Positions 9,442 through 17,528 of a stretch of 64,000 bases of DNA are shown here, piece by piece (position 1 is the stretch's first letter; every line of letters begins with the position of its first letter). This stretch comes from Chitinophagaceae bacterium (GTDB taxonomy: Bacteria > Bacteroidota > Bacteroidia > Chitinophagales > Chitinophagaceae). The notes under the pieces were generated by a model, which made no database searches, had not been told where the DNA came from, and saw only the letters and a program-made list of their open reading frames with translations. The stretch spans positions 25,720 to 89,719 of the forward strand of contig CANHCY010000004.1 of NCBI GenBank assembly GCA_947459295.1, written 5' to 3'. The translations under genes and the position numbers were made by a program.

Positions 9442-10569
9442 TTAAATCATTTCCTTTAATTTGGCAACCACAACATCAATTTCATTTTTGGTGTTGTGTT
9501 TGCTAAAGGAAAATCTTACGGTTGTAATATCAGGATTGTTATTAATCGCTCTAATTACATGTGAACCTGCATTGGCACCACTACTACAAGCGCTACCACC
9601 GCTCGCGCAAATATGATGGATATCTAAATTAAAGAGTAGCATTTCACTTTTACTGGATGCGGGAAAATTTACACTTAAAACGGTATACAAAGCATTTCCA
9701 AGCGGGTCTCCATTAAAGGTAACGCCTGCAATATTTTGTTGAAGGCTTTCCATCATGTATTTCTTAAGCCCATTAATAGCAGCACTCTCTTTTTCAAATT
9801 GTTCTGTAGCAATCTCTAATGCTTTTGCAAAGCCAACTATGCCGTATAAGTTTTCGGTACCTGCCCGCATATTACGCTCCTGGGCGCCGCCATGTACAAA
9901 TGGATTTATTTTGATGGATTCGTGGATATATAAAATGCCCGCGCCTTTTGGTCCGTGAAACTTATGTCCAGCTCCAGTAATAAAATGAACAGGTGTATTT
10001 TTTAAATCAAAAGGAAAGTGTCCAACCGTTTGTACCGTGTCACTATGAAAAATGGCATTATAGGTATTGCATAAATTACCAACCTCATACAAATCTAACA
10101 TATTGCCAATTTCATTGTTGGCATGCATTAGGGTTACCAAACATTTGTCGGTACTATTTTTTAATAGTGATTCTAGATCTGAAATGTCTATATGTCCATT
10201 TGGCAATAACTTGACATAACTTAATTTGGCAGCTCCAATTTTATTCAAATGCTCAACTGTATGACTGGTTGCGTGATGCTCAATTTGGGAAGATATAATA
10301 TGGGTGCAACCTAAATCATAGACTGCTGCATGAATAGCGGTATTGCTACTTTCGGTACCACCACTGGTGAAAAATATTTCTGATGGGCGGGTATTTAATA
10401 AAGCAGCTACTTTTTTTCTCGCATTTTCGATAGCTAGGCGTGTTTCCCTTCCGTAACTATAAATAGAGGAAGGATTTCCAAAATGGGTAGTTAAATACGG
10501 CATCATAGCCTCCAAAACCGCTGGGTCTAAAGGGGTAGTGGCCGCATTATCTAGATAAATCCTTTCCAT
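9442..10569 (-). CDS. Cysteine desulfurase (NifS/IscS family)
   Basis: A 375-residue class-V aminotransferase-fold enzyme that removes sulfur from cysteine for Fe-S clusters or tRNA thiolation. It shows MERIYLDNAATTPLDP at the start and FFTSGGTESSNTAI for cofactor binding. The PLP-binding lysine is in GAGHKFHGPKG (around 202). The persulfide cysteine is in SGGSACSSGA (around 325), with the long loop of the IscS/NifS group. No iscU, sufU or tRNA thiolase gene lies nearby, so its sulfur acceptor is not indicated. It converges on the DUF2723 gene with a 7-base gap. Confidence 0.92.
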   Translation of the reverse strand: MERIYLDNAATTPLDPAVLEAMMPYLTTHFGNPSSIYSYGRETRLAIENARKKVAALLNTRPSEIFFTSGGTESSNTAIHAAVYDLGCTHIISSQIEHHATSHTVEHLNKIGAAKLSYVKLLPNGHIDISDLESLLKNSTDKCLVTLMHANNEIGNMLDLYEVGNLCNTYNAIFHSDTVQTVGHFPFDLKNTPVHFITGAGHKFHGPKGAGILYIHESIKINPFVHGGAQERNMRAGTENLYGIVGFAKALEIATEQFEKESAAINGLKKYMMESLQQNIAGVTFNGDPLGNALYTVLSVNFPASSKSEMLLFNLDIHHICASGGSACSSGANAGSHVIRAINNNPDITTVRFSFSKHNTKNEIDVVVAKLKEMI

Positions 10570-10574
10570 GCTAT

Positions 10575-10582
10575 CAAAGATA
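10575..10582 (-). promoter_or_regulatory. -7 element of the cysteine desulfurase gene
   Basis: Minus-strand TATCTTTG (10582-10575), a perfect TAnnTTTG box, is five bases before the ATG at 10569. It sits in the 25-base gap after the glmM stop. The gene probably has its own, nearly leaderless, transcript as well as read-through from glmM. Confidence 0.5.
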
Positions 10583-10594
10583 AGAATTTGTTAT

Positions 10595-11989
10595 TTATTG
10601 AGTTGAAACACCTGCTTCTTGGATGTCCTTCATTAATTTTTGAGCAATATTGTCAGCCACATTTTGAGAATTACTTTCGGCGTAAATTCTTATAATTGGC
10701 TCTGTATTGCTTGATCTAAGGTGTACCCAATCGTTTTCGAAATCAATTTTTAAACCATCTTCCGTATTGATGGAGTGGTTTTTATATTTTTCCTTTAGAT
10801 TGTCAAATATCTTCTCTAAATCAAATCCTGAGGTAAGTTCTATTTTATTCTTGCTCATAAAATAGTCGGGATAGGTATTTCTGAGTTGTTGTACCGTTTT
10901 TTTCTCTTTAGCTAAATGCGACAAAAATAAGGCGATACCTATGAGGGCGTCTCTTCCATAATGTAATTCAGGAACAATGATACCGCCGTTGCCTTCGCCA
11001 CCAATTACAGCATTTGTTGCTTTCATTTTAGCTACCACGTTCACTTCACCAACTGCACTTGGGGTGTAAGTGCCACCATGTTTTTGAGTGATATCTCTGA
11101 GTGCTCTTGTAGAGGACATGTTACTAACCGTGTTGCCTTTTTTATGTTGTAATACAAAATCTGCAACTGCTACAAGGGTATATTCTTCGCCAAATAATGT
11201 TCCATCTTCACAAACAAAACAAAGCCTATCTACGTCTGGGTCTACAGCGATGCCCATACTTGCGTTTTGCTTCAACACCTCACTACATAAGGCCCTTAAA
11301 TTTTCTGGTAATGGCTCTGGATTGTGTGCAAAACGACCGTTTACCTCTTCGTTGATAACGGTAATTTGCGTAACACCTAGTGCGGTTAATAATTGAGGCA
11401 CAGCAAAAGCGCCTGAACTATTAATGGCATCCACAACAATTGAAAAATTGCTTGCTGTAATAGCTGCTATATCTACAAGTGGATGCGCTGTAATTGCTTT
11501 AATATGCTCGTCAAGCGCCGTTTCGTTTTTAGTGACTGTTCCTAAATGATCTACACTAGCAAAATGATAGTTGTCTGCTTTTACAATATCTAATAAGGCA
11601 GCTCCATCTGATCCACTAATAAATTCACCTTTGTGATTTAATAATTTAAGGGCGTTCCACTCTTTTGGATTATGACTTGCAGTTAAAATGATACCGCCCG
11701 CTGCTTTTTCAAAAACAACGGCCATTTCTACAGTGGGAGTGGTGCTAAGACCTAGGTCAATAACATCGATGCCTAAACTTAAAAGTGTATTGACAACAAG
11801 GGATTGAACCATTTCACCACTAATTCTTCCATCTCTTCCAATCACAACTTTTTTATTGCCATCCGAACTTGCTAAAAGCCATGAACCATAGGCTGCTGCA
11901 AATCGAACAATATCTAGCGGACTCAACGATTCTCCTGGTACGCCTCCAATAGTGCCTCTAATACCTGAAATGCTCTTAATTAATGCCAT
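10595..11989 (-). CDS. glmM: Phosphoglucosamine mutase
   Basis: A 464-residue alpha-D-phosphohexomutase. The phosphoserine loop is TASHNPKEWNALK (about 100-112). The metal loop is DPDVDRL (VDPDVDRLCF). The sugar-binding loop is GEGNGG, and the C-terminal phosphate site is RSSNTEPIIRIYAE. The Bacteroidota member of this size is taken as GlmM, which converts glucosamine-6-P to glucosamine-1-P for UDP-GlcNAc and peptidoglycan. A phosphomannomutase activity cannot be excluded from sequence alone. Confidence 0.85.
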   Translation of the reverse strand: MALIKSISGIRGTIGGVPGESLSPLDIVRFAAAYGSWLLASSDGNKKVVIGRDGRISGEMVQSLVVNTLLSLGIDVIDLGLSTTPTVEMAVVFEKAAGGIILTASHNPKEWNALKLLNHKGEFISGSDGAALLDIVKADNYHFASVDHLGTVTKNETALDEHIKAITAHPLVDIAAITASNFSIVVDAINSSGAFAVPQLLTALGVTQITVINEEVNGRFAHNPEPLPENLRALCSEVLKQNASMGIAVDPDVDRLCFVCEDGTLFGEEYTLVAVADFVLQHKKGNTVSNMSSTRALRDITQKHGGTYTPSAVGEVNVVAKMKATNAVIGGEGNGGIIVPELHYGRDALIGIALFLSHLAKEKKTVQQLRNTYPDYFMSKNKIELTSGFDLEKIFDNLKEKYKNHSINTEDGLKIDFENDWVHLRSSNTEPIIRIYAESNSQNVADNIAQKLMKDIQEAGVSTQ

Positions 11990-12010
11990 ATCTATTATTC
12001 ATTAAAGCTG

Positions 12011-12018
12011 CAAACATA
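12011..12018 (-). promoter_or_regulatory. -7 element of glmM
   Basis: Minus-strand TATGTTTG (12018-12011) matches TAnnTTTG perfectly and lies 21 bases before the ATG at 11989. It shares the short divergent gap with the methyltransferase gene, which has an imperfect box TAATTTCG at 12045-12052. Confidence 0.45.
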
Positions 12019-12072
12019 AATCAAATTTGTTGCTTTGCTTACCCTAATTTCGCATGAGTTTTAAACATTTAT

Positions 12073-12825
12073 ATGAGCAAAAAGGGTTGGTTTTCAGACT
12101 GGTTTAATTCTAGCTATTATCACAAATTGTATCAACACCGTGACGATACGGAGGCTTTGCAGTTTATACATAATTTAATTGCTTATTTGAAGCCTATACC
12201 GCATGCGAGGATGCTTGATATTGCCTGCGGTAAGGGAAGGCATAGTAAGGCGCTTTTTGATAAAGGCTTTGACGTAACGGGGATTGATTTGTCGCCCGCT
12301 TCTATTGAAGCAGCATCATCGATGAAAACAAATGGGTTAACCTTTTCTTGTCATGATATGCGTGAAACCTTTAAGGCAAACTATTTTGATTATGCCTTTA
12401 ATTTTTTTACAAGTTTTGGTTATTTTGATACAAATGATCAACATCAATTAGCCATCACTGCAATGGCGGCAAATTTAAAAGAAAGTGGTACGCTTGTGTT
12501 GGATTATTTAAATGTTGGCGTTATTGAATCATCTACTGATGCACATGCTGTAACCCAAATTGATACATTTATTTTTCATACAAAAAAGAGGCACGATAAT
12601 TTGTTTTTATTCAAAGAAATAAAGGTAGTTGATGCCGTTTCTAGTGAGGTTTTAGGCGTTTTTGAAGAGCGCGTGAGAAAGTATAGTTTAAAAGATTTTA
12701 CCCTATTTATGCAAAATGCGGGCCTTGAAATTGTAGAAACCTTTGGCAACTATCAGCTTCATGCTTACCAGCCTGAATTGTCTGATAGGCTTATTATGGT
12801 TGCTAAAAAGCATTCAATTTCTTAG
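12073..12825 (+). CDS. Class I SAM-dependent methyltransferase
   Basis: A 250-residue Rossmann-fold methyltransferase. Motif I is MLDIACGKGRHSKAL (47-61). The acidic end of strand 2 is VTGIDLSPASI, and motif II falls in YFDYAFNFFTSFGYF. FTSFGYF and the general layout resemble small-molecule methyltransferases of the Methyltransf_25 type. The substrate is unknown. The PAP2 gene follows 26 bases later and may be co-transcribed. Confidence 0.85.
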   Translation: MSKKGWFSDWFNSSYYHKLYQHRDDTEALQFIHNLIAYLKPIPHARMLDIACGKGRHSKALFDKGFDVTGIDLSPASIEAASSMKTNGLTFSCHDMRETFKANYFDYAFNFFTSFGYFDTNDQHQLAITAMAANLKESGTLVLDYLNVGVIESSTDAHAVTQIDTFIFHTKKRHDNLFLFKEIKVVDAVSSEVLGVFEERVRKYSLKDFTLFMQNAGLEIVETFGNYQLHAYQPELSDRLIMVAKKHSIS

Positions 12826-12851
12826 TATCTTTAATTATTAAGTTATTGTTT

Positions 12852-13436
12852 ATGCCGTCTGTTTTTGAATCCTTGCAATCATTAGATCAATCTTTGTTTG
12901 TATTTATCAATAGGGTAGCAACACATCCTTTTTTGGATACCATCATGCCTTTTTTTAGGGAGTCTACTTTTTGGATTCCACTCTATTTATTTATCATTGT
13001 TTTTGTGTTTATAAATTTTGGTAAAAAAGGGTGGGCTTGGCTTTTATTTGCGCTTCTTACAGTTTTACTAACCGATCAAACAAGTAGTGGGTTAATAAAG
13101 AAATGGGTACAACGTCCAAGGCCATGTTCAGATCCTGAATTTTACAATCAGGTTCGACTTCTGCTTGACCATTGTTCGGGTGGCTATAGTTTCACTTCTT
13201 CCCATGCAACCAATCATTTTGGCATTGCTACATTTTTATTTGCCACCCTTGGCCGTTATTTTGGTCATTGGAAGTACCTATTATTTATTTGGGCGGCACT
13301 CATAAGTTATGCGCAGGTATATGTTGGAGTTCATTATCCACTCGATGTTTTATCTGGGGCATTGCTTGGTTTTTGTTTGGGCAGTTTTGTTTACTGGGTA
13401 TTTCAAAAATCGGATCCTTTATATTTTTCTGTATGA
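12852..13436 (+). CDS. PAP2 family membrane phosphatase
   Basis: A 194-residue protein with about five membrane segments and the three PAP2 motifs: KKWVQRPRP, then SFTSSHATNHF (S-S-H in place of the usual S-G-H), then SYAQVYVGVHYPLDV with the catalytic histidine and aspartate. Such enzymes dephosphorylate lipid phosphates such as undecaprenyl diphosphate or phosphatidate. I start at ATG 12852; a TTG six bases upstream is the only longer option. The stop overlaps the start of the next gene (ATGA), so the two are probably translated together. A role in recycling the lipid carrier used by that glycosyltransferase is an inference. Confidence 0.85.
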   Translation: MPSVFESLQSLDQSLFVFINRVATHPFLDTIMPFFRESTFWIPLYLFIIVFVFINFGKKGWAWLLFALLTVLLTDQTSSGLIKKWVQRPRPCSDPEFYNQVRLLLDHCSGGYSFTSSHATNHFGIATFLFATLGRYFGHWKYLLFIWAALISYAQVYVGVHYPLDVLSGALLGFCLGSFVYWVFQKSDPLYFSV

Positions 13437-15094
13437 GTCAAAAGTATTTCACTTTCGCCTTAATAGCAGCCTGTGTTGTGTGTTTGATAGGGATGCTTGG
13501 CATTCCATTGATTGATATTGATGCTGCGCAGTATGCCTCAATGTCTCGTGAAATGGCCAGCACAGGTAATTATTTACAACTCTATGATTTAGGGAAGGAC
13601 TATTTAGATAAGCCGCCTTTATTATTTTGGTTATCCTCCATCAGTATTCAACTATTTGGTGTCCATGATTGGGCGTACCGTTTACCCTCTATACTTTGTT
13701 TAGGCCTTGCTTTATGGTCTATTTATAGGTTTACACTTTTATACTACAATGCATTAACAGCACAGCTTGCAACACTAGTGCTCGCTACATCACAAGCGTT
13801 TATTTTGATGGCCCACGATGTTAGGTGTGATACTATGCTGATGGGTTTTGTGATGTTTAGTGTTTGGCAATTGGCGGCCTGGTACCAAACTAATCTTTGG
13901 AAACATTTTGTGCTGGCTTTTATGGGTATTGGATTTGGCATGTTAACCAAAGGACCTATTGCGATTGTGGTTCCGGGTGTAAGTTTTGCGATTCATTTTT
14001 TATTACAGCGTAATTGGAAACAATTTTTTAGGTGGGAATATATGCTGGGCGTTCTGATAGTAGGGGTGCTACTTATTCCAATGAGTATTGGACTCTACAA
14101 GCAGTTTGATTTACAACCAGGCAAAATAATTCATGGGGTACCTATACAATCGGGGCTTCGTTTTTATTATTGGACACAAAGTTTTGGAAGGTATACTGGA
14201 GAAAATGTATTCAATGAAATGAATCATTTTACATTTTTATTGGAAAATATGCTATGGAGCTTTTTGCCTTGGATTTTTATTTTTTTAATTGCGCTTGTAG
14301 TGTCAATAAAGGATATTATTAAAGCCGGATTCAAGTTACAAAGTAACCAGGAGTTTATTGCTGCAGGTGGTTTTGTTTTAACGTATTGCATGCTTGCTAG
14401 AAGTCAGGCACAGCTCCCGCATTATATTTTTGTAGTACTGCCTTTTGCTGCAGTTGTTACAGCTAAAGGCTTGCAGCAAATATATTTTTCGCAAAGCTAT
14501 GTAAAGCTTCAAAAAATACTCCTCTATTTTCATGGATTTATATTTTCAATTTTATGGTTTGCTATAATTGGGATTGTATTTTTGGTTTTTACAGAGATGC
14601 CAATTAATATTAAAGGGTTAGCGATCATTGGTGCTGGTTATTTCTTTTTTGTTTTGCTTTTTAAACAAACAGAAACCTCAAAGTTTATTTCTCTAGCCCT
14701 CTATACCATACTTGGGGTTAATTTTATATTAAATACGTCTTTTTATCCAAGGCTTTTAAAGTACGAACTTGGTGTTTCGGCTGCTGCATTTATCAATCAT
14801 AATAAGTTACCCAAAACGAGTGTTTACTTATACGAGATTGATGAGAGTAGGGCCCTTCATTTTTATGGCAATCACTCTTTTGAACGCATATTCGATAGCA
14901 GCCTTTTAAAGCCGCAGCAAATTATCATCACTAAAGCTTCGAGTTACCCCGCGCTCCAACAAAAATTTCCGGCATCAACTATATTGCATCAAAACGCCTA
15001 CTTTGGGGTAAGTATGCTTACACTCCCTTTTTTAAATCCGGCCACAAGAGATAAAGAAGTAACCCCGTATATTATCGTAACTTTGGCAAAGTAG
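13433..15094 (+). CDS. GT39-family (ArnT/PMT-like) membrane glycosyltransferase
   Basis: A 553-residue protein with 11-13 membrane segments. After the first segment comes GIPLIDIDAAQYASMSREM, with the catalytic Asp pair (28 and 30) and a Glu at 40, then YLDKPPLLFW, the GT39/ArnT signature. Family members move a sugar from an undecaprenyl-phosphate carrier to lipid A, protein or another acceptor at the outer face of the inner membrane. The frame stays open upstream to 13268, but that part overlaps the PAP2 gene. The ATG at 13433 overlaps the PAP2 stop and opens the expected hydrophobic N-terminus. Confidence 0.87.
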   Translation: MSQKYFTFALIAACVVCLIGMLGIPLIDIDAAQYASMSREMASTGNYLQLYDLGKDYLDKPPLLFWLSSISIQLFGVHDWAYRLPSILCLGLALWSIYRFTLLYYNALTAQLATLVLATSQAFILMAHDVRCDTMLMGFVMFSVWQLAAWYQTNLWKHFVLAFMGIGFGMLTKGPIAIVVPGVSFAIHFLLQRNWKQFFRWEYMLGVLIVGVLLIPMSIGLYKQFDLQPGKIIHGVPIQSGLRFYYWTQSFGRYTGENVFNEMNHFTFLLENMLWSFLPWIFIFLIALVVSIKDIIKAGFKLQSNQEFIAAGGFVLTYCMLARSQAQLPHYIFVVLPFAAVVTAKGLQQIYFSQSYVKLQKILLYFHGFIFSILWFAIIGIVFLVFTEMPINIKGLAIIGAGYFFFVLLFKQTETSKFISLALYTILGVNFILNTSFYPRLLKYELGVSAAAFINHNKLPKTSVYLYEIDESRALHFYGNHSFERIFDSSLLKPQQIIITKASSYPALQQKFPASTILHQNAYFGVSMLTLPFLNPATRDKEVTPYIIVTLAK

Positions 15095-15119
15095 ACCTAC
15101 ACCAAATCACAATCAATCA

Positions 15120-16397
15120 ATGACAGAGATTTTTATAATTTTAGGGCTGATACTTATTAATGGGTTCTTTTCGATGGCCGAAATAGCACTCGTTTCAGCG
15201 CGAAAGGCTAGGTTAGAGGCACAAGCAGACAAAGGAGATTTAGATGCAAAAAGAGCGCTTAAATTAGCCAATCATCCTGATACATTTTTGTCTACTATTC
15301 AAATTGGCATTACACTGGTTGGTGTTTTAACGGGGATATACTCGGGGGGTACATTTAAAGAGCCCCTTTCTAATTGGCTATTACAATTTGCATTTATTGC
15401 GCCTTATGCGGAAACAATTGCAACACTCATTATTGTAATTTTGTTAACCTATGTATCGTTGGTACTTGGTGAACTTGTTCCAAAGCGCATAGGACTTAGT
15501 AATCCGGAAGGCATTGCAAAGACTGTGTCAAGAATTATGCAATTGTTTTCTGTAATCACGCATCCATTTACGTGGTTTCTAAGTGCATCATCACATTTAA
15601 TCATGCGCATTTTGCGTATGAAGCCCAACGACAATCAGGTTACAGAAGAAGAAATTAAGGCGATTATTAGTGAAGGTACCGAGCAAGGAACGATAGAGGA
15701 AGCAGAGCAAGAAATTATTGAGCGTGTGTTTCATTTAAGTGATAGAAACATTACATCACTCATGACACACCGAAGTGATATTTTATGGTTAGAATCGACC
15801 AAAACAGTTGCAGAAATAAGGGCACAAATGCCTGAAAACATGCATTCGATGTATCCAGTATGTGAGGGAAGTATCGATCAAATTAAAGGGGTCGTATCAC
15901 TCAAAGATTTATTTGTAGCTGATGGCGCTCAACTCGTTAGTGCGGTAGCCAAAGAGGCAAAGTATGTGCCTGAAAATAATTCGGCATACCAAGTACTTGA
16001 AAATTTCAAACAATCCAAAATCCACCACTGTTTTATTGTAAACGAATATGGATCTATAGAAGGCTTGATTACACTAAATGACATATTAGAGGCTATTGTA
16101 GGAGATATTCCACAACAAGAAGACCATGATTATGAAATTTTGAAAAGGGCTGATGGTACTTTTTTAATTGATGCGCAACTTCCATTTTATGATTTCTTAA
16201 GTTATTTTGACAAAACAGAATTTATGTTGCAGGGTGATCAAGAGTTTGATACACTGGCAGGTTTTATTATTCATTCTTTAGAAAAAATTCCATCTACTGG
16301 TGAAACACTTAGTTGGAAAACTTTTACGTTTGAGATTGTAGATATGGATCAGCACCGAATAGATAAAATTCTTGTAACCCTGTTAGAGGAAGACTAA
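15120..16397 (+). CDS. CNNM/CorC (HlyC) family membrane protein with CBS domains
   Basis: A 425-residue protein. A DUF21/CNNM membrane domain (about 1-190) opens with LILINGFFSMAEIALVSARKARL. A CBS pair follows (about 205-325; MTHRSDILWLE, GVVSLKDLF, GLITLNDILEAIVGDIP), then a CorC_HlyC domain (about 340-425). Members are linked to magnesium or cobalt export; the older name 'hemolysin' is misleading. The stop codon abuts the stop of the convergent DUF6702 gene with no bases between. Confidence 0.9.
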   Translation: MTEIFIILGLILINGFFSMAEIALVSARKARLEAQADKGDLDAKRALKLANHPDTFLSTIQIGITLVGVLTGIYSGGTFKEPLSNWLLQFAFIAPYAETIATLIIVILLTYVSLVLGELVPKRIGLSNPEGIAKTVSRIMQLFSVITHPFTWFLSASSHLIMRILRMKPNDNQVTEEEIKAIISEGTEQGTIEEAEQEIIERVFHLSDRNITSLMTHRSDILWLESTKTVAEIRAQMPENMHSMYPVCEGSIDQIKGVVSLKDLFVADGAQLVSAVAKEAKYVPENNSAYQVLENFKQSKIHHCFIVNEYGSIEGLITLNDILEAIVGDIPQQEDHDYEILKRADGTFLIDAQLPFYDFLSYFDKTEFMLQGDQEFDTLAGFIIHSLEKIPSTGETLSWKTFTFEIVDMDQHRIDKILVTLLEED

Positions 16398-16886
16398 TTA
16401 AAATACAAAGTTTGCGGTTTTGTTGGGGTAATCTAATTTGTAGGTTTTTTCTGTTCCTTTACTCTTTACATGTATGATATTGACTTGCGTATTTTCAAGG
16501 TCGTAGAGTATGTCACAATCAATTCCAACAGTATTGGCACTATTAATATTTTGAGCTTCAAAATAACACCAGGTACTTTCTTTTTGTTGTTCAAACCCGA
16601 TAATTTTATAGCTAATGGGTTTACCATTTACAATAACGGTAAGGTGTTTTGAAATGTATTTTTGAATTTCTTCATTTACAAAATCTCTATTAGTTGGTTG
16701 TAGGATATCGATTTTGGAAGTCGTATATTTTTGAAGTGTTTTTTCTAAATCTTCATTAAAAATGCGCACACTCATTTCGATACTTCTTTCTTTTGGGTTA
16801 TGGGTGATATCTATAACGGATACAAAAAATGGGTGCAAAATGGCTAGAAGGCTGGTGAGCGTCCAATGAATTAGTATATTTACCAT
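16398..16886 (-). CDS. DUF6702 family protein
   Basis: A 162-residue protein with a hydrophobic N-terminus (about 5-23). Beta-rich sequence follows: HPFFVSVIDITHNPKERSIEMSV and a second half ending in LDYPNKTANFVF. It resembles the DUF6702 proteins of Bacteroidota, probably exported and of unknown function. It is divergent from the HupE/UreJ gene, 46 bases away, with the M1 peptidase next. That trio looks like a conserved group, which suggests a shared role I cannot define. Confidence 0.65.
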   Translation of the reverse strand: MVNILIHWTLTSLLAILHPFFVSVIDITHNPKERSIEMSVRIFNEDLEKTLQKYTTSKIDILQPTNRDFVNEEIQKYISKHLTVIVNGKPISYKIIGFEQQKESTWCYFEAQNINSANTVGIDCDILYDLENTQVNIIHVKSKGTEKTYKLDYPNKTANFVF

Positions 16887-16932
16887 GGTATCCTGAAATT
16901 GACAACAAATGTCTAACTAAATTTTGATTTTT

Positions 16933-17517
16933 ATGCATGAGTTTTGGATGTATACCCAAATAGGATTCAATCATATCGCCAATTTGTCTGGTATGGATCA
17001 TATCTTATTTGTGGCAGCTTTATGTATCCGGTATCAATTTTCGGACTGGAAAAAATGGTTAATATTGATTACCGCTTTTACCATTGGTCATTCGATCACC
17101 CTTGTTTTGAGTGTGTTCAATTATCTTGATTTTTCAACCAACTGGATCGAATTTCTAATTCCTGTAACGATACTTATTACATCAATTAGTAATATGTTTA
17201 TCAAGAAGTTTACTTTTAATACCCGTTTTCCGAGTATCTATTTTTTTGCCCTATTCTTTGGCCTTATTCACGGGTTAGGATTTAGTTTTTACCTAAAAAG
17301 TTTATTAGGGATCCAGCAAAACATAGCGCCAGCCTTACTGGCCTTTAATTTGGGGCTTGAAATAGGCCAAATTCTAATTGTGATGGCTATTTTAGTTATT
17401 TCATTTATATTCGTAACGCTTTTAAAGGCCCCTCGAAGAGACCTTATTTTGATTGTCAGCGGTGGCATTCTTGCACTTTCTCTTCAAATGGCCATTGAGC
17501 GGTATTTTCATCTTTAA
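16933..17517 (+). CDS. HupE/UreJ family membrane protein
   Basis: A 194-residue protein with about six membrane helices. GMDHILFVAALCIRYQ, then TAFTIGHSITLVLS, then FGLIHGLGFSFYL are the His-containing motifs of HupE/UreJ proteins. Related proteins act in nickel or cobalt transport beside hydrogenase or urease genes; neither is present here. In Bacteroidota the family usually sits beside peptidase and DUF6702 genes, as here. I use ATG 16933; the reading frame can be extended only to a TTG at 16924. Confidence 0.8.
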   Translation: MHEFWMYTQIGFNHIANLSGMDHILFVAALCIRYQFSDWKKWLILITAFTIGHSITLVLSVFNYLDFSTNWIEFLIPVTILITSISNMFIKKFTFNTRFPSIYFFALFFGLIHGLGFSFYLKSLLGIQQNIAPALLAFNLGLEIGQILIVMAILVISFIFVTLLKAPRRDLILIVSGGILALSLQMAIERYFHL

Positions 17518-17528
17518 TCCATTATGCT

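Noticed and set aside
13268..13432. N-terminal extension of the GT39 protein
   Set aside because: It overlaps the PAP2 gene in another frame; the ATG at 13433 forms the classic ATGA overlap and begins the expected membrane segment.
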